64,000 nt of DNA. It comes from Desulfacinum sp. (GTDB lineage: Bacteria > Desulfobacterota > Syntrophobacteria > Syntrophobacterales > DSM-9756). The stretch is taken from contig JACIYN010000028.1 in NCBI GenBank assembly GCA_014359885.1, positions 1 through 64,000 of the forward strand. Reading direction: 5' to 3'. Of this stretch, positions 16,364 to 24,337 are shown piece by piece. Position 1 is the first letter of the stretch. Each line of letters begins with the position of its first letter. The position numbers were made by a program, and so were the translations under genes. The notes below the pieces were generated by a model that was given only the letters and a program-made list of their open reading frames with translations, had not been told where the DNA came from and did not search any database.

Positions 16364-17197
16364 ATGATGACGGAAGCTTCCGCTGCATTTTCGAGGCTGC
16401 GTCTTCCCAAGGAGGAGGTCATCTTGGGCCTGGGGATCTCCTTCCTGGTTCATGTGTTCCTGGCCTTCGCCGTCTTCTTCCTGCCCCAGGTGCTTCCACG
16501 GAAGACCTACGAGATCCCCTTTTACACGGTCAAACTTGTTTCCCCGGCGGATATAGGTCTCCAGTCCCCGGCCCCTTCCCAGCCTGCAAGCCGAGGGAAA
16601 AATTCCGTTGCCCCGTCCCAAAAGGCCCCATCCAAAGGATTCCGGCCCCCGCCCGTGGTCCCCGTCAAGAGGCTGGGGGAAGTCTTCCAGCCCAAGGAAG
16701 CGGAAGTGCACAAGCTGGATGTGCCTCTGACGCCGCAGGTGGCGCCCGTAGAGAAGCCTTCCATCGAGGAGACGGTGGAAAAGCTTCTTCCCCGTGAGGT
16801 CCCTCGCCACACTGCCGGGGCCGGCACCAGGGAGGCAACCCGCGAAGCGCCCGGACCGCCCACGTCCGGCCCGGCCCGCGAGGTATCGGAGGATGAAGAC
16901 ATCGGGCTCGCCCGCCGTCTCTACTATACGGAGGTCTGGAGTGCCATTCGGAGCCAGTGGGCCCTGCCCAAGTCCCTTCTGGGATCGCAGCGGTTGGAAG
17001 CGGTGGTGGTGATCGTGGTCCGGCGCGACGGCACCATCGAGAGTGTTCGGTTCGAGAAGAAATCGGGAAACGTCCTGTTCGACGATTCCGTGCTTCGCGC
17101 CATCCAAAAGGCCAATCCTCTGCCCAAGTTCCCGGACATTTACAGCCCGCCCCGGGACGAGATCGGCATTCGGTTCCGCCCGGAGGACCTGGCTTGA
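16364..17197 (+). CDS. tolA: TolA/TonB-family energy transducer
   Basis: The 277-aa protein has an N-terminal membrane anchor (GLGISFLVHVFLAFAVFFLP, with the membrane histidine typical of TonB/TolA), a long proline/lysine/alanine-rich periplasmic spacer, and a C-terminal TonB_C-like domain (IRSQWALPKSLLG, VVVRRDGTIESVRFEKKSGN, SVLRAIQKANPLPKFP). It transmits proton-motive force from TolQR to TolB/Pal at the outer membrane. The ATG at 16364 follows the tolR stop by 5 bases. The C-terminal domain is closer to TonB_C than to E. coli TolA domain III, as is common in Deltaproteobacteria. Confidence 0.85.
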   Translation: MMTEASAAFSRLRLPKEEVILGLGISFLVHVFLAFAVFFLPQVLPRKTYEIPFYTVKLVSPADIGLQSPAPSQPASRGKNSVAPSQKAPSKGFRPPPVVPVKRLGEVFQPKEAEVHKLDVPLTPQVAPVEKPSIEETVEKLLPREVPRHTAGAGTREATREAPGPPTSGPAREVSEDEDIGLARRLYYTEVWSAIRSQWALPKSLLGSQRLEAVVVIVVRRDGTIESVRFEKKSGNVLFDDSVLRAIQKANPLPKFPDIYSPPRDEIGIRFRPEDLA

Positions 17198-17223
17198 GAT
17201 TGCAAGGAGGACACCCTTTCTTC

Positions 17224-18570
17224 ATGATGATGCCCTTCCAGAGTGAAAGATCCGTTGTCAGGTCGCTCCTTTTCGCGATCGCCCTGCTTGTGGCCGCGGC
17301 GTCGGCCCGAGAGGCCATGGCGGCCCAAAGAGTCTATATCGACATCACCCAGCCCCATTTCGTCCAGCTTCCCATTGCGGTCACCGATCTGCGCGAGGAA
17401 GGCCCCGCAGGGGAGGGTCTCGGCCGCCTGCTGGCCTCCGTGGTGTCCAACGACCTGGATCTTTCCGGGTTGTTCCGAGTCCTGGATCCCAGGGGGTTCC
17501 TCGGCTCCGGGCAGGACGAGGGGCTGACGGCGGCGGAAATTCGTTTCGATCGATGGCGCCAAGTGGGAGCCGAATTCCTGGTTCGGGGTAAGTGCAGCCG
17601 GGAGGGCTCTCGACTGCGCGCGGAGGTCCGCCTCTACGACGTGGTGGCTCAGCGCCTGGTAGTCGGCAAGATCTACGAAGGGCGCGTGGAAGACGCCCGG
17701 GTCATGGCCCATCGGTTCGCCAATGAGATCCTTGCGGCCCTGACCGGAGAGCCCGGGATCTTCGATACGCAGATCGCCTTCGTGCAGGCCAGGGACGGGG
17801 TCAAGGAGATCTTCCTCATGGATATCGACGGGGAAAACCTCAAACAGGTCACCCGGGACGGGAGCACGGCGCTCTCGCCTGCTTGGAGCCCCGACGGAAG
17901 ACATCTGGCCTATGTGAGCTACTTCGAAGGCGCCCCGAAGCTCTACGTGGTGGACCTTTTTACGGGGCAACGCCGGAACCTGTGTGGGTACCCGGGTCTC
18001 AACATCTCCCCGGCCTGGAGGCCCGGAGGCGACGGATTGGCGGTCACGCTCTCCAAGGACGGCAACCCCGATATCTACCTGGTGGACCTCAACGGACAGG
18101 TGGTGCGAAAGCTGGCCTCCAGCTGGGCCATCGATGTGTCTCCGTCCTGGTCCCCGGACGGCAAGAGGCTCGCCTATGTTTCGGGAGAAACGGGCAATCC
18201 CCAGATCTACGTCCTGGATCTCGCCACAGGAAGAAAGGAGCGATTGACCTACCACGGGAAGTACAACACGGCCCCCAGCTGGTCTCCCAAGGGCGACTGG
18301 ATCGCCTACAGCGGCATGGACAAAGGGCTTAACAATATCTATATCATTCGGCCTGACGGGTCGGAGATCAGGCAGCTGACCCACGATGAGGGAGATAACG
18401 AGGCGCCCTCCTGGTCGCCGGACGGGCGGATGATCGCCTTCACTTCCACGCGTCAAGGGGGGCAGGCGGCCGTCTGGGTCATGCTCCTCAACGGCGAAGG
18501 AGTGAAGAGGTTGACCCGCCTTCCCGGAGAGCAGAGCCTTCCGGACTGGTCGCCTCGACTACCGCGTTAG
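17224..18570 (+). CDS. tolB: Tol-Pal system beta-propeller protein TolB
   Basis: The 448-aa periplasmic protein has a signal peptide ending at AREAMA-AQ, an N-terminal alpha/beta domain (residues 35-165) and five or six PD40 propeller repeats with the SPxWSPDGxxLAYxS pattern (for example SPAWSPDGRHLAYVS, SPSWSPDGKRLAYVS, APSWSPDGRMIAFTS). It links TolA to Pal. Three consecutive ATG codons (17224, 17227, 17230) are possible starts; the GGAGG box is about 15 bases upstream, somewhat far. A type A repeat begins at its stop codon and separates it from pal. Confidence 0.95.
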   Translation: MMMPFQSERSVVRSLLFAIALLVAAASAREAMAAQRVYIDITQPHFVQLPIAVTDLREEGPAGEGLGRLLASVVSNDLDLSGLFRVLDPRGFLGSGQDEGLTAAEIRFDRWRQVGAEFLVRGKCSREGSRLRAEVRLYDVVAQRLVVGKIYEGRVEDARVMAHRFANEILAALTGEPGIFDTQIAFVQARDGVKEIFLMDIDGENLKQVTRDGSTALSPAWSPDGRHLAYVSYFEGAPKLYVVDLFTGQRRNLCGYPGLNISPAWRPGGDGLAVTLSKDGNPDIYLVDLNGQVVRKLASSWAIDVSPSWSPDGKRLAYVSGETGNPQIYVLDLATGRKERLTYHGKYNTAPSWSPKGDWIAYSGMDKGLNNIYIIRPDGSEIRQLTHDEGDNEAPSWSPDGRMIAFTSTRQGGQAAVWVMLLNGEGVKRLTRLPGEQSLPDWSPRLPR

Positions 18571-18786
18571 GAGGCTGTCCGGAAACGCCGCGGATGATCT
18601 CTTTTTTCGTAGCGCAGCCCTTTAGGGCTGCGGAGGAATCCCCGGATGTCGGATGGCCCATCGGGTATTGCCTGTCAGTTCATTGGGTTGGGGTGGTCCC
18701 GTTTCCGCGGGCCTGAAGCCCCGCGGCTACGAAGTGATTGGAAATTCCCGGCCTCTTGAGCCTGTAAACCATTCTCGGACAGGCTC
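18570..18786. repeat. type A MITE-like repeat between tolB and pal
   Basis: The element begins GAGGCTGTCCGGAA and ends TTCTCGGACAGGCTC, imperfect terminal inverted repeats. It contains the palindrome CGCAGCCCTTTAGGGCTGCG (18613-18632) and a second GC hairpin (CGCGGG...CCCGCG, about 18697-18725). Related copies are at 39698-39830 (inverted) and 46595-46812. Confidence 0.75.
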
Positions 18787-18819
18787 ATGGGATCCCAAAC
18801 CTCGAAGATGGAGGAAACC

Positions 18820-19389
18820 ATGCACGACATGCTGAAGCGTCTTCTGGCCGTAGCGGCATTGGGGTTGTTGGTTCTATCCTTTTCCGCCTGCACCAAGAAG
18901 GCGGTCCCCATGCAGGGCGGGATGACCTCCGCGCCCCAGATGCAGACCGCGGTGCCGGGATCCGGCGCCACGGGCCGGATCGACGAGGCCACCTGGCAGC
19001 GGCTGGGACTGCAGACGGAACCGGAACGCCTCGAGTTTCTGCAGGCCATGGAGAAGTTCGAAAACGAGGATGTCTACTTTGAGTTTGATTCCTATGTTCT
19101 CCTGGAAGAAGCGCGCATGGTCCTGGATCGAAAGGTGGAATTCCTGCGCCGTTATCCCAAGGTTCAGGTGACCATCGAGGGCCATTGCGACGAACGGGGG
19201 ACCAGCGAATACAACCTGGCCCTCGGGGAGCGGCGGGCCAATAGCGCCTGGCAGTACCTGGTGGACTCGGGAATCGACCCGTCGCGACTGAGCATGATCA
19301 GTTACGGGGAAGAGCGTCCGGTGGCCACAGGCCACGATGAAGCTTCCTGGGCCAAGAACCGCAGGGCCCATTTCGTGCTTCATTTCTAG
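18820..19389 (+). CDS. pal: peptidoglycan-associated lipoprotein Pal
   Basis: The 189-aa lipoprotein precursor has the signal [17 protein letters not shown] with a lipobox at FSAC, and a C-terminal OmpA-like domain ([52 protein letters not shown]). It anchors the outer membrane to peptidoglycan and binds TolB. GATGGAGGAAACC precedes the ATG at 18820. It is separated from tolB by a repeat element, so it may need its own promoter or readthrough. Confidence 0.95.
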   Translation: MHDMLKRLLAVAALGLLVLSFSACTKKAVPMQGGMTSAPQMQTAVPGSGATGRIDEATWQRLGLQTEPERLEFLQAMEKFENEDVYFEFDSYVLLEEARMVLDRKVEFLRRYPKVQVTIEGHCDERGTSEYNLALGERRANSAWQYLVDSGIDPSRLSMISYGEERPVATGHDEASWAKNRRAHFVLHF

Positions 19390-19419
19390 TCCGGCCACCA
19401 ACATCGACGGGGGGAGACA

Positions 19420-20196
19420 ATGCCTGGCGGAATGAGGGCTCTCGGCACAGCCGCTGTCGCGGCCATGACGGCCATGGTGCTTCAGGGGTGTGTGACCACC
19501 CAGCAAACATCGGTGCTCCAGCAGAGCGTCTATTCGCTTCAGCAGCAGGTGCAGGACCTGGACGCCCGTGTCCAGCGCATGGAATCCGCCGTTTTCGGTA
19601 CGGGCGAAGGAGAGGGGGGCGGCCGTAGAAGCCTGGCGGACATGAACGCGCGCTTGGATGCCCTCCAGATGGAAGTGGCCGGGCTGAAGGGGCGCCTCGA
19701 AGAGCAGCAGCGCCTTGTGGCGGCTTCTCCTCCGGCACCTGTCCCTGCAGCCCCTCCGGTTTCCAGTGAACCGGAGACGACGGGAAGCAGTGTGAGCGTT
19801 CAGCCGGTCACGCCTCCCCAGGACCCCGAAAAGGCGCTGTACAGCCGATCCCTGGAATCCTTCCAGAAGGGCGACTACCCCCAGGCCCTGGAGGGATTCC
19901 GCCAATTCGTGGACCGGTATCCCCAGTCGGAACTGGCGGATAACGCCCTATTCTGGATCGGGGAATGCCACTTCATGCAAGGCCGGTATCAGGAAGCCAT
20001 TGCCGCCTACCAGGACGTGCTCGACCGATATCCCAAGGGCAACAAGGTGGCTTATGCGATTCTCAAGCAGGGAGCCGCCTTCGAGAAGCTGGGGGATACG
20101 ACCGCTGCCAGGATCCTCTATGAACGTGTGGTCGAGCAGCACCCCCAGACCCCACAGGCCGAGATTGCCAAGAAGTGGCTTGAAAGGCTTCGGTGA
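19420..20196 (+). CDS. cpoB: Tol-Pal accessory TPR lipoprotein (CpoB/YbgF)
   Basis: The 258-aa protein begins with a lipoprotein-type signal (AAMTAMVLQGC), continues with a coiled coil (LQQSVYSLQQQVQDLDARVQ, residues 30-100), a proline-rich hinge, and three TPR units in the C-terminal half (LYSRSLESFQKGDYPQALEG, NALFWIGECHFMQGRYQEAI, AYAILKQGAAFEKLGDTTAA). CpoB coordinates outer-membrane constriction with septal peptidoglycan synthesis. It is 30 bp after pal and overlaps the next gene by GTGA. A lipidated CpoB differs from soluble E. coli CpoB. Confidence 0.9.
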   Translation: MPGGMRALGTAAVAAMTAMVLQGCVTTQQTSVLQQSVYSLQQQVQDLDARVQRMESAVFGTGEGEGGGRRSLADMNARLDALQMEVAGLKGRLEEQQRLVAASPPAPVPAAPPVSSEPETTGSSVSVQPVTPPQDPEKALYSRSLESFQKGDYPQALEGFRQFVDRYPQSELADNALFWIGECHFMQGRYQEAIAAYQDVLDRYPKGNKVAYAILKQGAAFEKLGDTTAARILYERVVEQHPQTPQAEIAKKWLERLR

Positions 20197-22079
20197 GCGG
20201 GCGTCCGATTCAAACCTCCAAGGGTTGCGCGTGGATGCCCGCCCGGTTGGGGAAACGCCTTTTCCTTATCCTCCTTTTCGCCATCGCCATGGGAGGGGCT
20301 CCCGCGGGAGCAGCCTCCCGTCCATCCCCTTCCTCGGATGTCCGTTACGTGCGCTTCCTCCGTTTCGTGGGTGTCCAAGGGCTGTCACCGGACCGGTTGA
20401 AGAAGGTCATGGAGACGCGGGTTCGACGTTTCCGCTGGTTCGGCGGGGAGCCCCTGGACGAGCAGGTGCTGGAAAAGGACCTGGAGCGTATCGAAAGGCT
20501 GTATCGAAGCGAAGGCTACTACGATGCCAAGGTCCTCGGGTATCGCCTCCTTCCCCTGGCGGGGTCGAACCACATCCTGGAAATTCAGGTGGATGAGGGA
20601 GATCCGGTCATCGTGGAGTCGGTCCGGCTTTACGTGGACGGGAAAGAAAGCGGTCCCTGGCACAAGGAACTCTTGTCCACTCTGCCCCTGAAGGAGGGGG
20701 GGCGCTTCACCAGCCCGGGTTTCGAAAACATCGAAAGGACCGTGCGCCGCTTCCTGGCCGAATGGGGTTACGCGCGAGCGCAGGTGGAGACCGGCGGCAG
20801 CCTCGATAAGCAGGCGCGGAAGGCCGTCATCCGAGTGGACGTCCAGATGGGCCCGCCCTGTTATTTCGGCCCCGTTACGATCGAGGGGAACCGCAAGGTG
20901 AGCGCGGACGTCATCCGGCGGGAGCTGACTTTCCGGGAAGGCGAACGCTTTCGGACCTCCGCCGTCACCGCCTCCCAAAAACGCCTCATGGACACACGCC
21001 TCTTTTCTTTCGTGGACGTCCAGGTGGTGGAGGGAGGCGATACCGGTCCCCGGCTGCCCATCCACATCGTGGTCAAGGAAGCCAAGAGCCAGAGCGTACG
21101 ATTCGGAGCGGGTTACGGCACGGAAGACAAGCTGCGGGGAATGCTCGGCTGGGAGTATCGGAACTTCCTGGGCGGCGGCCGCAATTTGCAGGTGAGCGCC
21201 AAAGCCAGCTCCCTGGCCCGATACGTGGAAGGTCGCCTGCTTCAGCCGCACTTTCCTTGGCCCAGTGCCTTCCTCACCTCTTCCGGCGGCTATTCCCGGG
21301 AAATCCAGGAAAGTTTTGAAAACGAGCAGTACTACATCCGCAACCAATGGAACATTCGGGAATCGGACCGCCTGCTCTTCTATCTCGGTCACAACCTGGA
21401 AGCCAACCAACTCCTCAGCCTGGACCTGCAACCGGATCAAACGCTCGGCGCCGAAAAGGAAGGGGAAAACTATTTCGTTTCCTCTCTCGTGGCCGGAACC
21501 AGCTACCAGCGGGTGGATGACCTGCTGGATCCCCACAAGGGCTGGCAGGTGTTTCAGCGGTTGGAGTGGGGAAGCGGGCTGCTGGGCTCGGACGTGAGCT
21601 TCGTCAAACTGAGCCTGGAAGGAAGGGCCTATCTGCCCCTTGACCCGCTGGGGGTCCTGGCCCTGAGGGCGCGGTGGGGGAGCATCAAGGAATTGGAAGA
21701 TACGAGCTATGTGCCTATTTTCAAGCGCTATTTCACCGGTGGAAGCAATTCCGTGAGGGGGTATCCCTACCAGAAACTGGGCCCTTTGGACGATGCGGGC
21801 AATCCCCTGGGAGGACTCACCGTACTGGAGGGGAACCTGGACTGGCGCTTCCCCCTGAAGGATTCCTGGGAAGGGGTGCTCTTCCTGGATGCGGGGAACG
21901 TCTATCCCCGGGGATATGAACTTGTCTGGGACCAGCTCCGGTTCACCACGGGTGTGGGACTGCGCTACAAGACGCCGGTGGGACCCGTGCGCGTGGACGT
22001 GGGCTACCAGCTCAATCCGCCGGACGACGCCCCTTTCAATCGCTACCAGATCCATTTCAGCATCGGCCACGCCTTCTAG
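20193..22079 (+). CDS. tamA: Omp85-family outer membrane protein, TamA-like
   Basis: The 628-aa protein has a signal sequence (GKRLFLILLFAIAMGGAPAGA), three POTRA domains (about residues 45-330) and a C-terminal Omp85 barrel with the signature FKRYFTGGSNSVRGYPYQKL and a terminal aromatic-ending strand (YQIHFSIGHAF). Three POTRAs and length favour TamA over BamA, and tamB lies 2.3 kb downstream. TamA-TamB help insert outer-membrane proteins and move phospholipids. The GTG at 20193 overlaps the cpoB stop; an ATG at 20235 gives a cleaner signal peptide and may be the real start. Confidence 0.87.
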   Translation: MSGRPIQTSKGCAWMPARLGKRLFLILLFAIAMGGAPAGAASRPSPSSDVRYVRFLRFVGVQGLSPDRLKKVMETRVRRFRWFGGEPLDEQVLEKDLERIERLYRSEGYYDAKVLGYRLLPLAGSNHILEIQVDEGDPVIVESVRLYVDGKESGPWHKELLSTLPLKEGGRFTSPGFENIERTVRRFLAEWGYARAQVETGGSLDKQARKAVIRVDVQMGPPCYFGPVTIEGNRKVSADVIRRELTFREGERFRTSAVTASQKRLMDTRLFSFVDVQVVEGGDTGPRLPIHIVVKEAKSQSVRFGAGYGTEDKLRGMLGWEYRNFLGGGRNLQVSAKASSLARYVEGRLLQPHFPWPSAFLTSSGGYSREIQESFENEQYYIRNQWNIRESDRLLFYLGHNLEANQLLSLDLQPDQTLGAEKEGENYFVSSLVAGTSYQRVDDLLDPHKGWQVFQRLEWGSGLLGSDVSFVKLSLEGRAYLPLDPLGVLALRARWGSIKELEDTSYVPIFKRYFTGGSNSVRGYPYQKLGPLDDAGNPLGGLTVLEGNLDWRFPLKDSWEGVLFLDAGNVYPRGYELVWDQLRFTTGVGLRYKTPVGPVRVDVGYQLNPPDDAPFNRYQIHFSIGHAF

Positions 22080-22244
22080 GATTTCCCGGCTTTGCAGGGC
22101 TCGGCAGATTTTTCCCAAGGAAGGGAATCTTTTTCCCGCCGCAAAGAAATCCGGCCCGAGCCCCGGAGGAGGACGGGTCTGTTCGCGTCCTGATACTCGG
22201 CATGGGTGTTCGCCCGGATGGGCTACGGGAGCTGGGTGTAAAGG

Positions 22245-22269
22245 GGCGGAAGCAGGAAAAGCTTCCGCC
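22245..22269. terminator. hairpin between tamA and the convergent EF-hand gene
   Basis: A 9-bp stem GGCGGAAGC / GCTTCCGCC with a 7-base loop lies 13 bp after the end of the minus-strand EF-hand gene and 165 bp after tamA. The T-run is poor on both sides, so terminator function is only likely. Confidence 0.5.
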
Positions 22270-22281
22270 TTGGGGATGTGG

Positions 22282-22950
22282 TTAAGCGGTGGTGGAAAGC
22301 AGCCCGGACGAGGCGAGCAGGTTGCCGGAGAGGGCTTCGCTTGATAATCCGCTGGTGTATTGTTGGATTGCGCTGAGAATCGCCTGTGTCAGGGCGTCGC
22401 TGTCCGCTTCCGACTCCTCGCCATTCTCGCTCGGGGGTACCGAAGAGCCCATGGGAGCCTGCCCGGCCGGAGGTTTCAAGGTCTCCATGGCCGACAAGAA
22501 TTCAGTCTGTGAGAGGCTGCCGGCGCCTTCGGTATCCAGCATGCTCCACATTTCTTCAGCCTGTTCCTCGCTCATGTCTTCCGGCCGGGCCGCAAGAAAT
22601 TCCGCTTCGGTGATGGTACCGTCCTCATCTTCGTCGATCTTTTCGAGAAGGCTTTGAAGTCCCGCCGAACGTTGAGATTCGTCACCGCCCTGCGGAGGAC
22701 GGGGCGGCCGCATGCTTTGCATGAGGCTGATGAAATCGCTCCCGCTCAGGCTGCCGGTGCCCTCGGTATCCAACGTGCTCCACATTTCTTCAGCCTGTTC
22801 CTCGTCCATATCTTCCGGCCGATTGGTTATGAATTCCTCCTTGGTGATGGTTCCATCTCCATCGCTGTCGATCCTGTCCAGGATCCGTGTTTGTGGGGTG
22901 CTTTGCCCGAAAAGTGCCGATGTCGTACCGAATTCCACCGAACTGACCAT
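22282..22950 (-). CDS. EF-hand calcium-binding protein with four EF loops
   Basis: The 222-aa acidic protein has two pairs of EF-hands: canonical loops DSDGDGTITKEEF and DEDEDGTITEAEF, and weaker partner loops DTEGTGSLSGSDF and DTEGAGSLSQTEF. The two halves are clearly an internal duplication (both carry the block RPEDM-x-EEQAEEMWS). There is no signal peptide or membrane helix. The N- and C-terminal tails are Ser/Thr/Ala-rich. A GGAGG box precedes the ATG. It probably senses or buffers calcium; target unknown. Confidence 0.88.
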   Translation of the reverse strand: MVSSVEFGTTSALFGQSTPQTRILDRIDSDGDGTITKEEFITNRPEDMDEEQAEEMWSTLDTEGTGSLSGSDFISLMQSMRPPRPPQGGDESQRSAGLQSLLEKIDEDEDGTITEAEFLAARPEDMSEEQAEEMWSMLDTEGAGSLSQTEFLSAMETLKPPAGQAPMGSSVPPSENGEESEADSDALTQAILSAIQQYTSGLSSEALSGNLLASSGLLSTTA

Positions 22951-23184
22951 TTTGATCCTCCTTTCTTTGAGGTGTTTGGATGATTTGAAACCGACCTCAA
23001 AATACCTAAAGCAATAAACGGATCTTTTTGTGGAATCGATGAGTTAAGAGTATGTAAATATCAGTAAAGAAATGTGAAGAGATGACGGAGGGTGGGGGGG
23101 CGCCTACTACGGCGGCACGCTCTACGCCTTTGCCACGGCCGTGTGCAGGATCTTTCGAGGATGGTCCCGGGACGAGCGGGTCCG

Positions 23185-24207
23185 TCAGGACAGCAGGACG
23201 GCGGTGCCCCGGATCTTATCTTCTTTGAGATCCCGCAGGACCCGGTTGGCCTGCTCCAGGGGGTAGGTGTGAACCTCAGGGCGAATGGGTACGGCGGCCG
23301 CGATCTCCAGGAGCTCCCGGGCGTCTTGGCGGGTGTTGGCGGTCACGCTGTGGATGTTCTTTTCATAAAAGAGGTGTTTTTCGTAGTCCAAGGGTGGAAT
23401 CTGGCTCATGTAGATCCCCGCCAGGGCCAAGGTGCCGCCTTTTTCCAGGTGTTCCAGGGCCGTTGGCACAAGATGGCCGGCCGGTGCGAAGATGATGGCG
23501 TGGCCGGGTTTTACGGGCATCTCCTCCGCGGTCGGTCCGGCCCAACGGGCTCCCAGCTCCAGGGCCAGGCGCTGGTGGCGGGGAGTCCGGGACACGGCGT
23601 ATAGGTCGTATCCCCAGTGGCGGGCGATCTGGATCACGATGTGAGCGGAGGAGCCGAAGCCGTAGAGGGCCAGCTTGGGCCGGTCTGCCGATGAACCGGT
23701 GGGCTGGGGGCCGCACAGGCACCGTTTGAGGCTCCGATACCCGATGATTCCCGCGCACAGCAGGGGCGTGGCTTCCGCGTCGCCGAGGGCTTCCGGAACG
23801 GGATAGGCGAAATCCTCGCGCACCACCACGTGCGTGGCATAGCCGCCCGGGGCGTGGTAGCCGGTGAAAAGCGCCTGCTCGCAGAGGTTCTCCCGGCCGC
23901 TCGTGCAATGGCTGCATTGTCCGCAGGTATGGCGCAGCCAGGCGACGCCCACTCGCTCTCCACCTTTGAAAAGCCGCACGCCGGCGCCCAGGGCGTCCAC
24001 TTCCCCCACCACCTGATGTCCCGGTATGATCGGATGGTCCAAGGGGGGAAGCTCCCCCTCCACCACATGAAGATCCGTCCGGCACACGCCGCAGGCCCTC
24101 ACGCGCACCCGAATCTCCCCTGGGCCCGGCTCGGGGTCGGGAAGGGACCGGATGCGAAGGGGTTCGGTTTCGATGGGCGCGCAACGTTCCAGAACCATCG
24201 CCTTCAT
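23185..24207 (-). CDS. zinc-dependent alcohol dehydrogenase (MDR superfamily)
   Basis: The 340-aa protein has the catalytic zinc ligands in RACGVCRTDLHVVEGELP and IIPGHQVVGEV, a four-cysteine structural zinc lobe (CGQCSHCTSGRENLC) and a Rossmann domain (LALYGFGSSAHIVIQIA, slightly unusual GFGSSA in place of GxGGxG). It oxidises an alcohol or reduces an aldehyde with NAD(P)H. Substrate is unknown. It stands alone, divergent from tamB, and interrupts the tamA-tamB pair. Confidence 0.9.
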   Translation of the reverse strand: MKAMVLERCAPIETEPLRIRSLPDPEPGPGEIRVRVRACGVCRTDLHVVEGELPPLDHPIIPGHQVVGEVDALGAGVRLFKGGERVGVAWLRHTCGQCSHCTSGRENLCEQALFTGYHAPGGYATHVVVREDFAYPVPEALGDAEATPLLCAGIIGYRSLKRCLCGPQPTGSSADRPKLALYGFGSSAHIVIQIARHWGYDLYAVSRTPRHQRLALELGARWAGPTAEEMPVKPGHAIIFAPAGHLVPTALEHLEKGGTLALAGIYMSQIPPLDYEKHLFYEKNIHSVTANTRQDARELLEIAAAVPIRPEVHTYPLEQANRVLRDLKEDKIRGTAVLLS

Positions 24208-24242
24208 GGGAAGTGCCTCCGCATGCTGGGTTCAATCACTTG

Positions 24243-24271
24243 TTGCCTTGACGCATCGGGTGCAGGATAAT
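24243..24271 (+). promoter_or_regulatory. sigma70-like promoter of tamB
   Basis: TTGCCT (24243-24248), a 17-bp spacer and GATAAT (24266-24271, five of six) lie between the divergent alcohol dehydrogenase and tamB. A transcript from here begins near 24278, which rules out the upstream in-frame ATG codons of tamB. Confidence 0.65.
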
Positions 24272-24337
24272 TCGCATATTGTACGAAAGCCGGGGACCAT
24301 GCAAGGCTCCCGACAGAGGAGGTCCCATCTGAAATCC

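Noticed and set aside
20385..22118. A 577-codon minus-strand frame opposite tamA
   Set aside because: No family motifs and no ribosome site; tamA is clearly coding on the plus strand.
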